64,000 nt of DNA, from the NCBI GenBank assembly GCA_002083635.1, contig MSXP01000006.1, forward strand, positions 140,561 to 204,560. Reading direction: 5' to 3'. The notes under the pieces were generated by a model, which ran no database searches, was not told where the DNA came from, and was given only the letters and a program-made list of their open reading frames with translations. This DNA comes from Proteobacteria bacterium ST_bin12 (lineage in GTDB: Bacteria > Pseudomonadota > Gammaproteobacteria > Burkholderiales > Methylophilaceae). Position numbers and translations under genes: made by a program. This document shows positions 56,286 through 64,000 of the stretch, piece after piece. How positions within the stretch are numbered: position 1 is the first letter of the stretch; every line of letters begins with the position of its first letter.

Positions 56286-57593
56286 TTATTTACTAAAATT
56301 TTCAGAAGTAAATGTCTCTTCATTTTTTATTTCAGCTTGCTCTAGTATCCATGACTCAATATTGATATGCCACTTTCGTAATAAATCTAACGGACGACGG
56401 CGATAGTGCTTCTCAGCAAGCGCACTGGGTTTATGTCCCATTATTTGGGCAACCACACCTGTAGGTGTTTCAGTCCATTCAGCCAAAGAACCGAATGACC
56501 GTCGTAAACCGTGTATAGACAAACTAGGTAAGCCAGATTTAGCTAATGCTCTCTGATGCCCAAGCCTTGGCTCAGTTAAATAGCCACTTGCTGATACTGC
56601 ACTAGAAAAAACCCACTCATTATTTTTAGGTAGTTTAGATAACAGCCTAGCTACGTAAGGTGTTAGCGGTATAGTCCGCTCACCTTCAACCTTATCTCTT
56701 ATAGTTAAGCTCATCCATTTAAAATCAATATCAGTCCAACGTAATGCAGCGAGTTCTCGACGCCGAGCGCCAGTCATTAATAACGCTTGTAAATAGGCTG
56801 ACTCCACTACATTCACCATATTTATAACCCCATCGAACCATGGTTTAAGTTGCTCTCGCTGCAAGCAATCGCCTTCTTTTGATTTTTTACTGGGTAATTC
56901 ATCACGAACTTGTTGTGCTTTGCATGCACCTGAGGGAATCAATCCAGAATAATCTGATTGTGATTCGCACCAGTTAATAAGTCCAGAAAGTAAACGGAAG
57001 GCTAATGCGGCACGTGTAGGCCTACTAGCAGTTTCAAGCGCTAGCCACTTACCAATAGTTATACCTGAAAGATCAGCCAATTTTACGTTCAGCAATGATG
57101 CAAGGGGACCTGGCTCTGTAAAGCCTTTACCACGAATCTTCTTTACGCCACCTATATTAACTATATTTTCATGGTCGCGAATATGCCATTCACTCCATTT
57201 ATTTTTGCGCGCTTCAATGTAAATCGGCCAAACCATAGCTAGTGTTATGCTTTCACGCCTAGCTTTTAATGCACTCGCCTCAATTTCAGCTTCTTTTGAT
57301 GCATCAAGCTCAATTTTAATTTGCCTGGGGTCGTTACCTTGGTCGATTATAGTTTGTAATCGTCGAGCCTCTTGCTGCGCTTGACTGATGCTCCATACTG
57401 AAACTTCTCCAATAGTCATTCGAACCGTTTTACCTTTTACTTTGGATTCAAATATAAATCGTTTGCGTGTAGAGGAAGGTGTAGCACGAACTGCCAGTCC
57501 TTGAACTTCACTGCACCATAGAAATGATTGGGCCTTATCAATAGGACACTGAAAGTCAGATATGCGGCCTGCTGTTAATTTGGTCTTAGCCAA
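56286..57593 (-). CDS. int: P4-type tyrosine integrase
   Basis: 435 aa from the TTG at 57593, 8 nt after AAGG (start MAKTKLTAGRISDFQCP); the GTG at 57602 would have no spacing. It has the DUF4102-type arm-binding N-domain, a SAM-like core domain, and a catalytic domain with Arg in TGARRRELAALRW near residue 280, HGLRRSF near 366, GHKPSALAEKHY with His and the nucleophilic Tyr near 388-396. It is next to the right attachment site and inserts the element in tRNA-Met. Confidence 0.93.
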   Translation of the reverse strand: MAKTKLTAGRISDFQCPIDKAQSFLWCSEVQGLAVRATPSSTRKRFIFESKVKGKTVRMTIGEVSVWSISQAQQEARRLQTIIDQGNDPRQIKIELDASKEAEIEASALKARRESITLAMVWPIYIEARKNKWSEWHIRDHENIVNIGGVKKIRGKGFTEPGPLASLLNVKLADLSGITIGKWLALETASRPTRAALAFRLLSGLINWCESQSDYSGLIPSGACKAQQVRDELPSKKSKEGDCLQREQLKPWFDGVINMVNVVESAYLQALLMTGARRRELAALRWTDIDFKWMSLTIRDKVEGERTIPLTPYVARLLSKLPKNNEWVFSSAVSASGYLTEPRLGHQRALAKSGLPSLSIHGLRRSFGSLAEWTETPTGVVAQIMGHKPSALAEKHYRRRPLDLLRKWHINIESWILEQAEIKNEETFTSENFSK

Positions 57594-57605
57594 AATATAC
57601 ACCTT

Positions 57606-57628
57606 AAATTTGTAGCTGATTTGTAGGC
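57606..57628. repeat. right arm-type site of the island integrase
   Basis: 23 bp identical to 28329-28351, again with the doubled TTTGTAG. It lies just upstream of int and 128 bp before the right core. In the circular form the two arm sites would flank one core, as in a normal attP. Confidence 0.75.
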
Positions 57629-57756
57629 AAATTTTAAGTATATATCGGAATACTAATCAACACTAGTAAGATGTGAAATTTTTATAACTACATGTTTTAA
57701 TTGTATTAAGTAATAAAATTAAACACTAATCCACACATATCAACATGCCTCGTGCG

Positions 57757-57808
57757 GGATTCATAATCCTGGGGTCGAGGGTTCAAGTCCCTCTTTCACC
57801 ACCAATAA
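57757..57808 (+). repeat. attR core of island 1 / left core of element 2
   Basis: 52-bp copy of the tRNA-Met 3' half (from the anticodon stem to past CCA). The preceding bases CATGCCTCGTGC do not continue the tRNA, so this is a fragment and not a second gene. Confidence 0.93.
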
Positions 57809-57810
57809 AT

Positions 57811-57841
57811 ACGCGGCATCCCAGAGGGTGCCGCGTTTTTT
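57811..57841 (+). terminator. terminator after the partial tRNA-Met
   Basis: ACGCGGCA (57811-57818) and TGCCGCGT (57829-57836) with an inner CCC/GGG pair, followed by TTTTTT. Confidence 0.88.
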
Positions 57842-57860
57842 CTTTTTATAAACACAAATA

Positions 57861-57879
57861 TTTATAGCGTATTTATAGC
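57861..57879. repeat. arm-like repeat of the second element
   Basis: TTTATAGCGTATTTATAGC: two TTTATAG units with a 12-bp period, similar in form to the TTTGTAG pair of island 1 and at almost the same distance from the core. Confidence 0.5.
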
Positions 57880-57981
57880 AAAAGCACTCCCGCTAGGGGT
57901 GAGCGTTACTAGCTAATAAAGACCACGTTTGATTTGCGCGTGTAATCGCGCGATGACAAGATAGTGATTTCTGCTGGAAGT

Positions 57982-58242
57982 TTATTTACTATTCAGACTA
58001 TCTGAATACAGTCTTTCTGTTTCCAATACTAAATCAGCAGCAGACACTTTCAACGCTTTACCTAAGCCTATAAGCGTCCTTAAAGAAGGCTGCCTAATTC
58101 CTCGCTCGATGCGCGAAACAAAAGTTCTATCGACACCAGCTAAAAAAGCTAACTCCTCTTGAGATATGCCAATCTCTGACCTGCGCCTACGCAAAATATC
58201 GCCAAAAATTTTCTCTAGTTCCAAATTATCTGCATTTTCCAT
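57982..58242 (-). CDS. XRE-family HTH regulator
   Basis: 86 aa, one helix-turn-helix: LRRRRSEIGISQEELAFLAGVDRTFVSRIERG (residues 17-48) then QPSLRTLIGLGKAL. Controller/repressor size. It is divergent from the zinc-ribbon gene, with a dyad between them. Confidence 0.85.
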   Translation of the reverse strand: MENADNLELEKIFGDILRRRRSEIGISQEELAFLAGVDRTFVSRIERGIRQPSLRTLIGLGKALKVSAADLVLETERLYSDSLNSK

Positions 58243-58268
58243 GCAGGCAATATCAATTTAATGTAGCA

Positions 58269-58286
58269 TATAGTCCACGCACTATA
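58269..58286. promoter_or_regulatory. operator dyad between XRE and zinc-ribbon genes
   Basis: TATAGT (58269-58274), 6-bp spacer, ACTATA (58281-58286): a perfect inverted repeat with A and G flanking. It lies between the divergent starts at 58242 and 58318 and fits a controller-type XRE site. Confidence 0.65.
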
Positions 58287-58317
58287 GGCACGTACGAACA
58301 ACAAGAAAGGAGCTTTT

Positions 58318-58857
58318 GTGTCTTTAATTAAATGCCATGAATGTGGTCAACAAGTTAGTACTGAAGCAAAAACATGTCCATCATGTGGCGCAAAACCAAA
58401 AAGACCAACTCGCTGGAAAAGAATGATTGTCTATACATTTGGGTTTCTAATTCTTTTATCCTTGCTACCTCAAATTTTTCAAGATAACTCTACTCCAGAA
58501 CAACGTGCAAAAAATGAGGAGCGGCGAACTGCAAGACTTGCAGAGGAAGCCAAGCAAGAAGCAGAAGAAAAAGCGATAGCAGATGAAAAAACTTGCAGCA
58601 ACGATGTTACCGCCTTTGTTATGACTCAAGGGTTCATTGAGAAAAAATTAAAGTCACCAGCCACTGCCAAATTTCCTAGCATTTCAGATGAAAATGTTAA
58701 AACCAAATATTTAGGTGATTGCACACATGAGGTTTTAGCATACGTAGATTCTCAAAACAGCTTTGGGGCATTGATAAGAACAAGGTATTACGTAAAGTTG
58801 CAAAATATAAAAGGAACTGATGATTGGATTGCCAGCAAAATCATGTTGGATGAATAG
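58318..58857 (+). CDS. zinc-ribbon membrane protein
   Basis: 179 aa from a GTG with AAGGAGC upstream. Residues 5-25 form a zinc ribbon (CHECGQQ then CPSCGAK), followed by a basic stretch, a membrane helix (about 37-55) and an Ala/Glu coiled coil (about 62-95). The C-terminal domain (about 98-179) has an LKSPATAKFPS motif seen in other zinc-ribbon membrane proteins. Probably the zinc ribbon is cytoplasmic and the C-domain outside. Role unknown. Confidence 0.7.
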   Translation: MSLIKCHECGQQVSTEAKTCPSCGAKPKRPTRWKRMIVYTFGFLILLSLLPQIFQDNSTPEQRAKNEERRTARLAEEAKQEAEEKAIADEKTCSNDVTAFVMTQGFIEKKLKSPATAKFPSISDENVKTKYLGDCTHEVLAYVDSQNSFGALIRTRYYVKLQNIKGTDDWIASKIMLDE

Positions 58858-58924
58858 CAATTTGTTTTTGGCGAGATGTAGCGATTTTTAGCTTCAGCTA
58901 CTTTAAATCTTAGAAAGGAAAATA

Positions 58925-59527
58925 ATGAGAACTAAATTAACACTTTCAATCTCCTTGGCTGCTATGGCTGGATTGACCGCCTGTGCCACTCAAGCAGCTT
59001 TACCAAGCAATGTTTTTACTCGCGCAAGCTCTGATGGTGGTACATATATAGATAAGGTTGATTTTTCTTATTCAGCAAATGAAGCACAAGACTTTTCAAA
59101 GCTGAAATTGTGTGTAGCTGAAAATATTACAAACGACCCCGTAACTTTACAAGACTCATCGGATTCATTTGTAGGTGCATATACTGGTAACTACTATAGA
59201 AATAGTAATACCCAAATTATATCGGGACAAGGGGTTTTTAAATATGTCGATGATAAAGCATCCGCATTGATAGCAACCGGTTCAACCATTTCAAACTCTA
59301 ATCAATTGATACCTGTTAAAGACATCGTTAAATTTGATATGAAATCCTCTTTGGTTGGGAGTAAAGTGAATATAGTTTTTATGAACATAACTCGCGCCCA
59401 AAAAGAAACTGGGGCAATTGCAAATGATGGTTTTGCTCCTGTTGGCACTTGGTATGGAGCAAGAAGCCAAGACATTTACACTTCAATTGAGGTTGTGGCC
59501 AATAAGATAAAAAGCTGCATGAAGTAA
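58925..59527 (+). CDS. putative lipoprotein
   Basis: 200 aa with a lipobox LTAC (Cys at residue 20) after a hydrophobic signal; AGAAAGGAAAATA before the ATG. The rest is beta-rich with a long NTQIISGQGVFKYVDDKASALIATG stretch (residues 96-120). No family recognised. Same strand as the zinc-ribbon gene, 67 nt downstream, so probably co-transcribed; both may act at the envelope. Confidence 0.65.
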   Translation: MRTKLTLSISLAAMAGLTACATQAALPSNVFTRASSDGGTYIDKVDFSYSANEAQDFSKLKLCVAENITNDPVTLQDSSDSFVGAYTGNYYRNSNTQIISGQGVFKYVDDKASALIATGSTISNSNQLIPVKDIVKFDMKSSLVGSKVNIVFMNITRAQKETGAIANDGFAPVGTWYGARSQDIYTSIEVVANKIKSCMK

Positions 59528-59768
59528 TTTGTATTCTTTAGTTTACTCTACATGAGTACATCCAATACTAGCGCCATCATTTCATAAACCCAATAAAAAC
59601 AGGCATGTGTTATCACCAGCTTTCAGCTTTAGGTGAAATGCTAGCCTTATATCAGCAAACTGTGTATGTAGTGGGCTAGCTACCGCCCTTGTAGCGGTGA
59701 ATCAGTGTTAGCCAGCATAGTTGTCGCAGCTATATGAAAGTCACTGCCTGTAGCTGGCAGCGTAATAG

Positions 59769-59957
59769 CTACTTCGCTAGAAATTCGCGCGTGTCTTGCA
59801 ATAATTGCTCTTGAGTTGCCATGGCTTTCGCTTCCCACAAGTCAATTGGCAATAGTGGCGGGAAGTTATTGGTTTGGCGATTGATTGAGGATTGCTCAAT
59901 ACGCTGCAATCTACGCAAAATCGTGGATGAAACTTTGTACAAGTAAATCGTCCTCAA
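59769..59957 (-). CDS. possible small protein, doubtful
   Basis: 62 codons from a TTG inside the end of the gene upstream (47-nt overlap). The C-terminal half (PIDLWEAKAMATQEQLLQDTR) looks like a real helical peptide, but start and ribosome binding site are weak. It may be the remains of a longer gene. The 240 bp to its right-hand neighbour on the plus strand (59528-59768) hold only short hairpins rich in TAGC. Confidence 0.3.
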   Translation of the reverse strand: MRTIYLYKVSSTILRRLQRIEQSSINRQTNNFPPLLPIDLWEAKAMATQEQLLQDTREFLAK

Positions 59958-60267
59958 AAACCTTATTTAAGTAATCATCTATTTTTGAATTAACTATTTC
60001 AAACTCGAACGGATGTTTTGACCGACAGGTAGGTGTCATTACTGCCCAGTTTTGGGCATGAGGTATCCTTCCTGTTATCTCGTGCCAAAAAGACTTGAAA
60101 GCCCCAAAAGTTAATATCGCGGCTTTAATTGATGCATCAAGGTTGCCTTCGTCAAAAAGGAAATATCGAGTGTCATATTCCAAGATGATTGCGTGGTCTT
60201 CCTTGTGGGCTTCAAGGATTAAAAACCTGTTTTCCACATCACATATAGCATTGGTTAAATGATTCAT
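59911..60267 (-). CDS. hypothetical phage-like protein
   Basis: 118 aa, start overlapping the stop of the DUF5681 gene by 4 nt (ATGA-type coupling). Acidic (DAIILEYDTRYFLFDEGNLDAS-like N-half), no membrane helix or known motif. Small genes in this position in elements are often structural or regulatory; nothing more can be said. Confidence 0.55.
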   Translation of the reverse strand: MNHLTNAICDVENRFLILEAHKEDHAIILEYDTRYFLFDEGNLDASIKAAILTFGAFKSFWHEITGRIPHAQNWAVMTPTCRSKHPFEFEIVNSKIDDYLNKVFEDDLLVQSFIHDFA

Positions 60268-60725
60268 GGTTTTCCCTCCAATAATGCTAATCGCTGCTCA
60301 AATTCTGATATTTGCTTGATGCCATAAAGCATAGAGATTGCTTCAATAATTTGCTTACCCATATCAGGCGACACTTCACCGTTTGCGATTGCTTGCAGCA
60401 CAGATTCTGCTTGCTCAGTAACACCAGCTTTTGCATCAAAGTCGAATTGCACTTTTTCACCTTGCGCTTTGAGGGCTGGTGCGACACGCGATAACACAAT
60501 GCCAGCAGCTTGCACGTCACCAGCCAAAGCAGCATCAATCACCACACGCACGACAGCGTTAGCATCATCGAGTAGGGCTTGCGTAACTTTAGTTCTTGCA
60601 TCAACAATCCCCTTTGGACGACCAGACTTGTTAGGGCTAGGCATTCCACGTACCCAGTGCGGATTGCCTTTTATTTTTGGTGTTGATGCATCTAGTTTTA
60701 ACTCATCCATTTTTGATCTCATCAT
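60264..60725 (-). CDS. DUF5681 phage-type protein
   Basis: 153 aa. The N-terminal GNPHWVRGMPSPNKSGRPKGI matches DUF5681, a short motif common in proteins next to phage terminase genes. A helical part (residues 50-85) and a C-terminal helix (ISEFEQRLALLEG) follow. ATG 60710 (MDELKLD) is an alternative start. Confidence 0.7.
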   Translation of the reverse strand: MMRSKMDELKLDASTPKIKGNPHWVRGMPSPNKSGRPKGIVDARTKVTQALLDDANAVVRVVIDAALAGDVQAAGIVLSRVAPALKAQGEKVQFDFDAKAGVTEQAESVLQAIANGEVSPDMGKQIIEAISMLYGIKQISEFEQRLALLEGKP

Positions 60726-60740
60726 ATGTTTATCAATGCT

Positions 60741-61439
60741 CTACGCTTTTAGCGCATCTAGGGCGTGTTTATTTACTTTCTGCAATTCAAAAATACGGTT
60801 TCTAGGTACGCCAACTGCCTTTTCCATTTCAGAGAACAACAGACCACCGCGAGTTTCCAACATTTCTTTAGCCCTTCGCAACGCTGCCAAAGTTTTTGCA
60901 GTTTTGGGTGAGGATTGCTCATGCAGCATACGTGTTCTTAGCTGACGCTCTTTTTCAGACATGCCTGATAGAAAAGATGGCGCACCTAAAATAGCTCTTA
61001 ATGTAGCCACATCATGACTAGCAAAAGCATCATCAATGAATTTCAATCTATCTTCTACAGATAGTCCTTTTACATGTGCGCGAATCTCTGCGCTGATGTT
61101 GAAGCGTTCCGCATCTGCGGTTATTGGTGAGTTAAGCTGACCATCTAGCGCATCTATGCTAGTCGTCATGCTTGCAACAACTGAGTCGAATTTCTTGCAC
61201 ACGCGTGTTAAGTGCTTTTCTGCTAACTCACCAACCAGCATGTGAACATTTTCTTTCGTCCACGCCTGATTTTTAGCAGCTAAATCTTTAGCAACATACA
61301 CCTTGCTAATCGAATCATATGCTTCTGAAAATGCCTCCACCGCAGCATTCAAATACGGTAAAACCTCTGTGTCACCGTCTGCAATTTTTTCAACGTTCTT
61401 GGGATGCAAAGATGGTGAGATATGTGCATGAACTTCCAT
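60741..61439 (-). CDS. hypothetical helical element protein
   Basis: 232 aa, largely alpha-helical, from ATG 61439 with AGGAGAAACAC directly upstream. No known domain; a helical stretch near residue 195 (KEMLETRGGLLFSEMEKAV, then RNRIFELQK) looks like a helix-turn-helix. Followed closely by the DUF5681 gene, so they are probably one operon. Confidence 0.6.
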   Translation of the reverse strand: MEVHAHISPSLHPKNVEKIADGDTEVLPYLNAAVEAFSEAYDSISKVYVAKDLAAKNQAWTKENVHMLVGELAEKHLTRVCKKFDSVVASMTTSIDALDGQLNSPITADAERFNISAEIRAHVKGLSVEDRLKFIDDAFASHDVATLRAILGAPSFLSGMSEKERQLRTRMLHEQSSPKTAKTLAALRRAKEMLETRGGLLFSEMEKAVGVPRNRIFELQKVNKHALDALKA

Positions 61440-61640
61440 GTGTTTCTCCTAGTAGCTGATATAGGGCTTAATTTTAGGAAAGTAACAATTAAATAGCTTG
61501 ATAAAAACACACAAAATCAAAGTGATATGTAAGTGGTAACTTATTATTTCAAATACTAAGGTCGCTGCAATTTAGTGATATTCACTATAAGACTTAATAA
61601 TTGTTTTAAAGAAAAGCCTCCCCCTGTAAAGCTAAAAAAC

Positions 61641-61756
61641 AAGTAAAACTTAAAAAACCCGTAAAACCAGTAAAACCGAGTACCCATGCGGGATATAGCG
61701 GTAAACACTGTGTTTAGACTGATGGTAATGGCGAATCGGTTTTACGGGTTTTACTG
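61641..61756. other. iteron-rich region, candidate replication origin
   Basis: The 330-bp gap without genes contains repeated GTAAAAC units: direct at 61643, 61661 and 61670 and inverted at about 61739 and 61749 (GGTTTTAC), arranged around a perfect 15-bp dyad TAAACAC-T-GTGTTTA (61702-61716). A run of nine G lies at 61763-61771. It adjoins the 3' end of the primase-helicase gene. This layout fits a phage-satellite origin. Confidence 0.6.
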
Positions 61757-61771
61757 CTTTTAGGGGGGGGG

Positions 61772-63760
61772 CTATTTTTGCAGCATAAATGCTAAATTAC
61801 CGCCATGAACAATCTCAATCTGACCTGCCTCATTAAAAACGTAGCCATTACCATTTGATGCACGTTTTCTTATTAGAGGTGCATTTTCCATCTCAAATAG
61901 CATTCGCAATTGCTCGCGTATTTTATTTACCCCCTGCATAGTTTCTTCGCTGCAATACTGAACCAATGCTTCTTGTTGTCTATTCCCTGCCTTTATTCCA
62001 GCAATCGCAACATTCAATGTTTTACGCAGTTCATCCGTCAAACGAGGTAATACATTTTGCAACTCTTCAACTTCAACCCCATCCTCGCCAAAATGTATGC
62101 GAAAGCTAATAGGTTTAAACATTGCCCTTGTTTTATCAGGCGCTGTCGTTACCTCTCTCACACGCTCCGATGCTAGGGACGAATACAAATAAATCATGTT
62201 ATCCACATCAGCACGTAAATCGCCAACACCTTCAAAAATAAGATTGCCATCTTTATCAAGATACTTATTTGTGTGCCCTAACAAACAGATAGTTGCACCA
62301 TTTGCCACTAGACTTCGCAATAGCGCAATAAACTCTTTGACCTGTTTTTTATCCAGCATGTCGGTAAATTTTTTCATCGTATCGAAAATTAAAACTGCTT
62401 GACTTAGTTCTACATTAAAATTTGCCAATTTGCGCAAGTCATTAAGTAAACCAGCTACACTAACTGAGTCTTTAGCATCGGGAGCTAGAATTATGAAACC
62501 AGAGTTTTCCGCTTTAGCTTTCTGCGCCTTTAATTGGCTTAGATTAGCGTCTGCATTGATATAGAAAACCTCGTATCCATCACGAGCCATGTTGCCACTC
62601 AAATATGTAAATATGCTAGTTTTGCCACCATTGGGTGGACTTGGATAAACGTTGATTGACCCTTGTGGTATTAAGTTCGGCACTATGAATTTTTGATTTA
62701 GCATTTTGTCCGCCTCACTTTTGGTAAGTGTATATTCCTCGAGAAAGCTCTTAAGAGCAAAACCATCAGGGGCTTTTTGTTTTACTTTCGGAGTAGCCTC
62801 TAATTTTCGAGCTGCATTACTATTGGGATTTAGCCAGCCTTGCCTTTGTGCTTCAGCAAAAACGGCTTGATAACTTGTACTGTGTGGTTCAAAAGTTTCC
62901 CACTTTTTTGAGGCTTCTTTTGGGTCAAACTTCTCAGAAGTGGCTGACCAATCAAGCCATAAACCGCGCCCAGTAGAACCTAGCCCTCGAAGTGCCATTC
63001 CCATGTTAATCCACTGGTGGTAATCATCTGCTCGCATGTGCAATAAGGCAGAACGCAGTTCTGTTACCGTTTGCGGTGGAACAGCTATTTCTTCAGTTTT
63101 CGATGCAGGGTCGCGGAATGCGCTATGAGCTGGAGCAAGTTTTGTTTCAACATAATCAGCCAAGCAAATTAAAGGTGAATGTTGAATAGCATCTTCTGTA
63201 ACTGTGAAATATCTACGTTCTGCATAAACCTCAATGCCAGTGGAATTTGGACCTAAGGTTTTAAACGCTCTACCGTAACCAATAGCGTGACAACCCAGCC
63301 CACTTGGACTTTTTTCGACATAGCCACCAATTTCGTTGGCAAAGCTTGATAGATTGTTGGTGGCTACCTCATCAAGGTCAACCCCCTGCCAGTAACCCTC
63401 ACCATCTTTGCCAAGCGCGAAGCCCAATCCATCGTAATGGCTTACTACGGATTTAGCATCCTCATAGGTTGCTAGCTGCTGAATATCAGCATCAGAATCT
63501 AAAGTGCCATTCCGTCGTGTACCACTAACATAGTACGGAATCTTATCTGGCTCTAGTTTATTTTTCACCCACTCAAGTTTGTAAACTAGCCAGCGCTTAC
63601 TCGCTTTCATTTGGCTTAGTGTGTCAGCTGGGGCTTGGTTGATGTACTGGTCGCCGTGCTTGTATTGGCTACTTTCAATATCACCTGTAATCGCTGGTAA
63701 ATAACCCCCATTATCAAACATGCCACGATTAGTTTCTGTTAAATTAGTGTTGCTGCTCAT
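61772..63760 (-). CDS. PrimPol-PriCT-RepA type replication protein
   Basis: 662 aa. An N-terminal primase-polymerase domain (about residues 55-205) has the metal-binding pair in QGVDLDE at 128-131 and KSPSGLGCHAIGYG. A PriCT-type linker follows (about 240-310; LRSALLHMRADDYHQWINMGMALRG). A C-terminal RecA-like ATPase has Walker A PSPPNGGKTS near 375 and Walker B VLIFDTM near 456. It would prime and unwind the element's own origin. Confidence 0.85.
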   Translation of the reverse strand: MSSNTNLTETNRGMFDNGGYLPAITGDIESSQYKHGDQYINQAPADTLSQMKASKRWLVYKLEWVKNKLEPDKIPYYVSGTRRNGTLDSDADIQQLATYEDAKSVVSHYDGLGFALGKDGEGYWQGVDLDEVATNNLSSFANEIGGYVEKSPSGLGCHAIGYGRAFKTLGPNSTGIEVYAERRYFTVTEDAIQHSPLICLADYVETKLAPAHSAFRDPASKTEEIAVPPQTVTELRSALLHMRADDYHQWINMGMALRGLGSTGRGLWLDWSATSEKFDPKEASKKWETFEPHSTSYQAVFAEAQRQGWLNPNSNAARKLEATPKVKQKAPDGFALKSFLEEYTLTKSEADKMLNQKFIVPNLIPQGSINVYPSPPNGGKTSIFTYLSGNMARDGYEVFYINADANLSQLKAQKAKAENSGFIILAPDAKDSVSVAGLLNDLRKLANFNVELSQAVLIFDTMKKFTDMLDKKQVKEFIALLRSLVANGATICLLGHTNKYLDKDGNLIFEGVGDLRADVDNMIYLYSSLASERVREVTTAPDKTRAMFKPISFRIHFGEDGVEVEELQNVLPRLTDELRKTLNVAIAGIKAGNRQQEALVQYCSEETMQGVNKIREQLRMLFEMENAPLIRKRASNGNGYVFNEAGQIEIVHGGNLAFMLQK

Positions 63761-63904
63761 TGCTTTACTCCTGCCCCAGTTCGCCCAAACTGGGGTTTTT
63801 CTTTATGCGGCTGACAATATGCTTGAATGCCCGCGTGACGCGCAATTTTTCATTATTATTTCAATCCGTTAGATACTGGCTTTACAGTCTTGGGACTAAG
63901 TAGG

Positions 63905-64000
63905 TCAAGCAGCCGCTAGCTGAGAAGCTGCGGTTTTATGCTTATTTTTATCTAGCCAATCCTGAACATCTTTGGGGTCATAGCGAATCGCACCGCTGGG
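63905..64000 (-). CDS. AlpA-like excisionase, C-terminal end
   Basis: Only the last 31 codons are in the window (reading PSGAIRYDPKDVQDWLDKNK before an Ala-rich end). The wing GAIRYDPKDVQDWL is typical of small helix-turn-helix excisionases next to PrimPol genes. The start lies beyond the window edge. Confidence 0.7.
   Translation of the reverse strand, partial: PSGAIRYDPKDVQDWLDKNKHKTAASQLAAA

Larger units (their letters stand above)
28228..57808. mobile_element. genomic island 1, integrated in tRNA-Met
   Basis: The 29.6-kb segment is bounded by 52-bp perfect direct repeats of the tRNA-Met 3' half. It has arm-type integrase repeats inside both ends and a P4-type integrase near the right end. 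It also encodes an annealing protein, AlpA-like regulators, a P4-type primase-helicase and a terminase small subunit. Cargo is mainly DNA repair, toxin-antitoxin and restriction genes. The intact tRNA is at the left, and the integrase is at the opposite end. No conjugation genes are seen, so it is best described as an integrative, possibly phage-satellite-like element. Confidence 0.9.
57757..64000. mobile_element. probable second tandem element (partial)
   Basis: Beyond the shared core, a terminator and then a doubled TTTATAG repeat (57861-57879) appear at the same distance (52-53 bp) as the terminator and arm site of island 1. The genes that follow are element-like: XRE regulator, phage-type DUF5681 protein, PrimPol-helicase with iterons, and an AlpA-like excisionase at the edge. 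No integrase is seen inside the window; if polarity is the same it lies to the right. Confidence 0.6.

Noticed and set aside
57757..57808. Second tRNA-Met gene
   Set aside because: Only the 3' half is present; upstream bases do not form an acceptor or D arm, so it is an attachment-site fragment.

Overview
The window looks like the chromosome of an AT-rich betaproteobacterium, most likely a Methylophilaceae methylotroph of the Methylotenera type. This is inferred from three things: the gene order and families, an Azoarcus-type group I intron in tRNA-Ile(CAU), and a pqqA gene. No rRNA or other decisive marker is present.

Region 1 (1-28275) is core genome. It starts with a DUF4349 lipoprotein, then a three-gene set (TonB-dependent receptor, periplasmic ABC-type binding protein, membrane GGDEF-EAL protein). 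Next come ruvB and the full Tol-Pal operon (ybgC, tolQ, tolR, tolA, tolB, pal, cpoB), queE-queC, a LuxR-type regulator, and rpsP-rimM-trmD-rplS. After these lie an alkyltransferase gene, xerD, a DUF2007 gene, one accessory-looking gene, folB, plsY and divergent tsaD. The macromolecular-synthesis cluster rpsU-DUF3144-yqeY-dnaG-rpoD follows. Thirteen bases after rpoD lies a tRNA-Ile(CAU) interrupted by a self-splicing type intron, and then tRNA-Met(CAU).

Region 2 (28228-57808) is a 29.6-kb genomic island inserted in the 3' half of tRNA-Met. It is bounded by 52-bp direct repeats, has arm-type repeats inside both ends, and carries a P4-type integrase at its right end. Cargo from left to right: a single-strand annealing protein with a DUF932 partner; two orphan type IV prepilin-like genes; an XRE regulator with twin palindromic operators; a YedK/SRAP protein; a GHKL ATPase / STAS-like / membrane protein cassette; umuC and umuD split by an oppositely oriented orphan pqqA; a LexA-like repressor; a DUF433/PIN-like toxin-antitoxin pair; an expanded type III restriction-modification locus (SNF2-type helicase, NdpA-like protein, RelA/SpoT synthetase, DUF4391, Mod, Res); AlpA; an orphan terminase small subunit; and a P4-type primase-helicase.

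Region 3 (57757-64000, running off the edge) is probably the start of a second element of the same kind. It begins with the truncated tRNA-Met copy and an arm-like repeat at the same spacing as in element 1. It carries an XRE regulator, a zinc-ribbon membrane protein, a lipoprotein, phage-like small genes, an iteron-rich likely origin, a PrimPol-PriCT-RepA-type replication protein, and the end of an AlpA-like excisionase gene.

The strongest candidates for an undescribed system are the type III R-M operon with a built-in NdpA/alarmone-synthetase pair (40436-51599) and the GHKL/STAS/membrane cassette (33886-36024).
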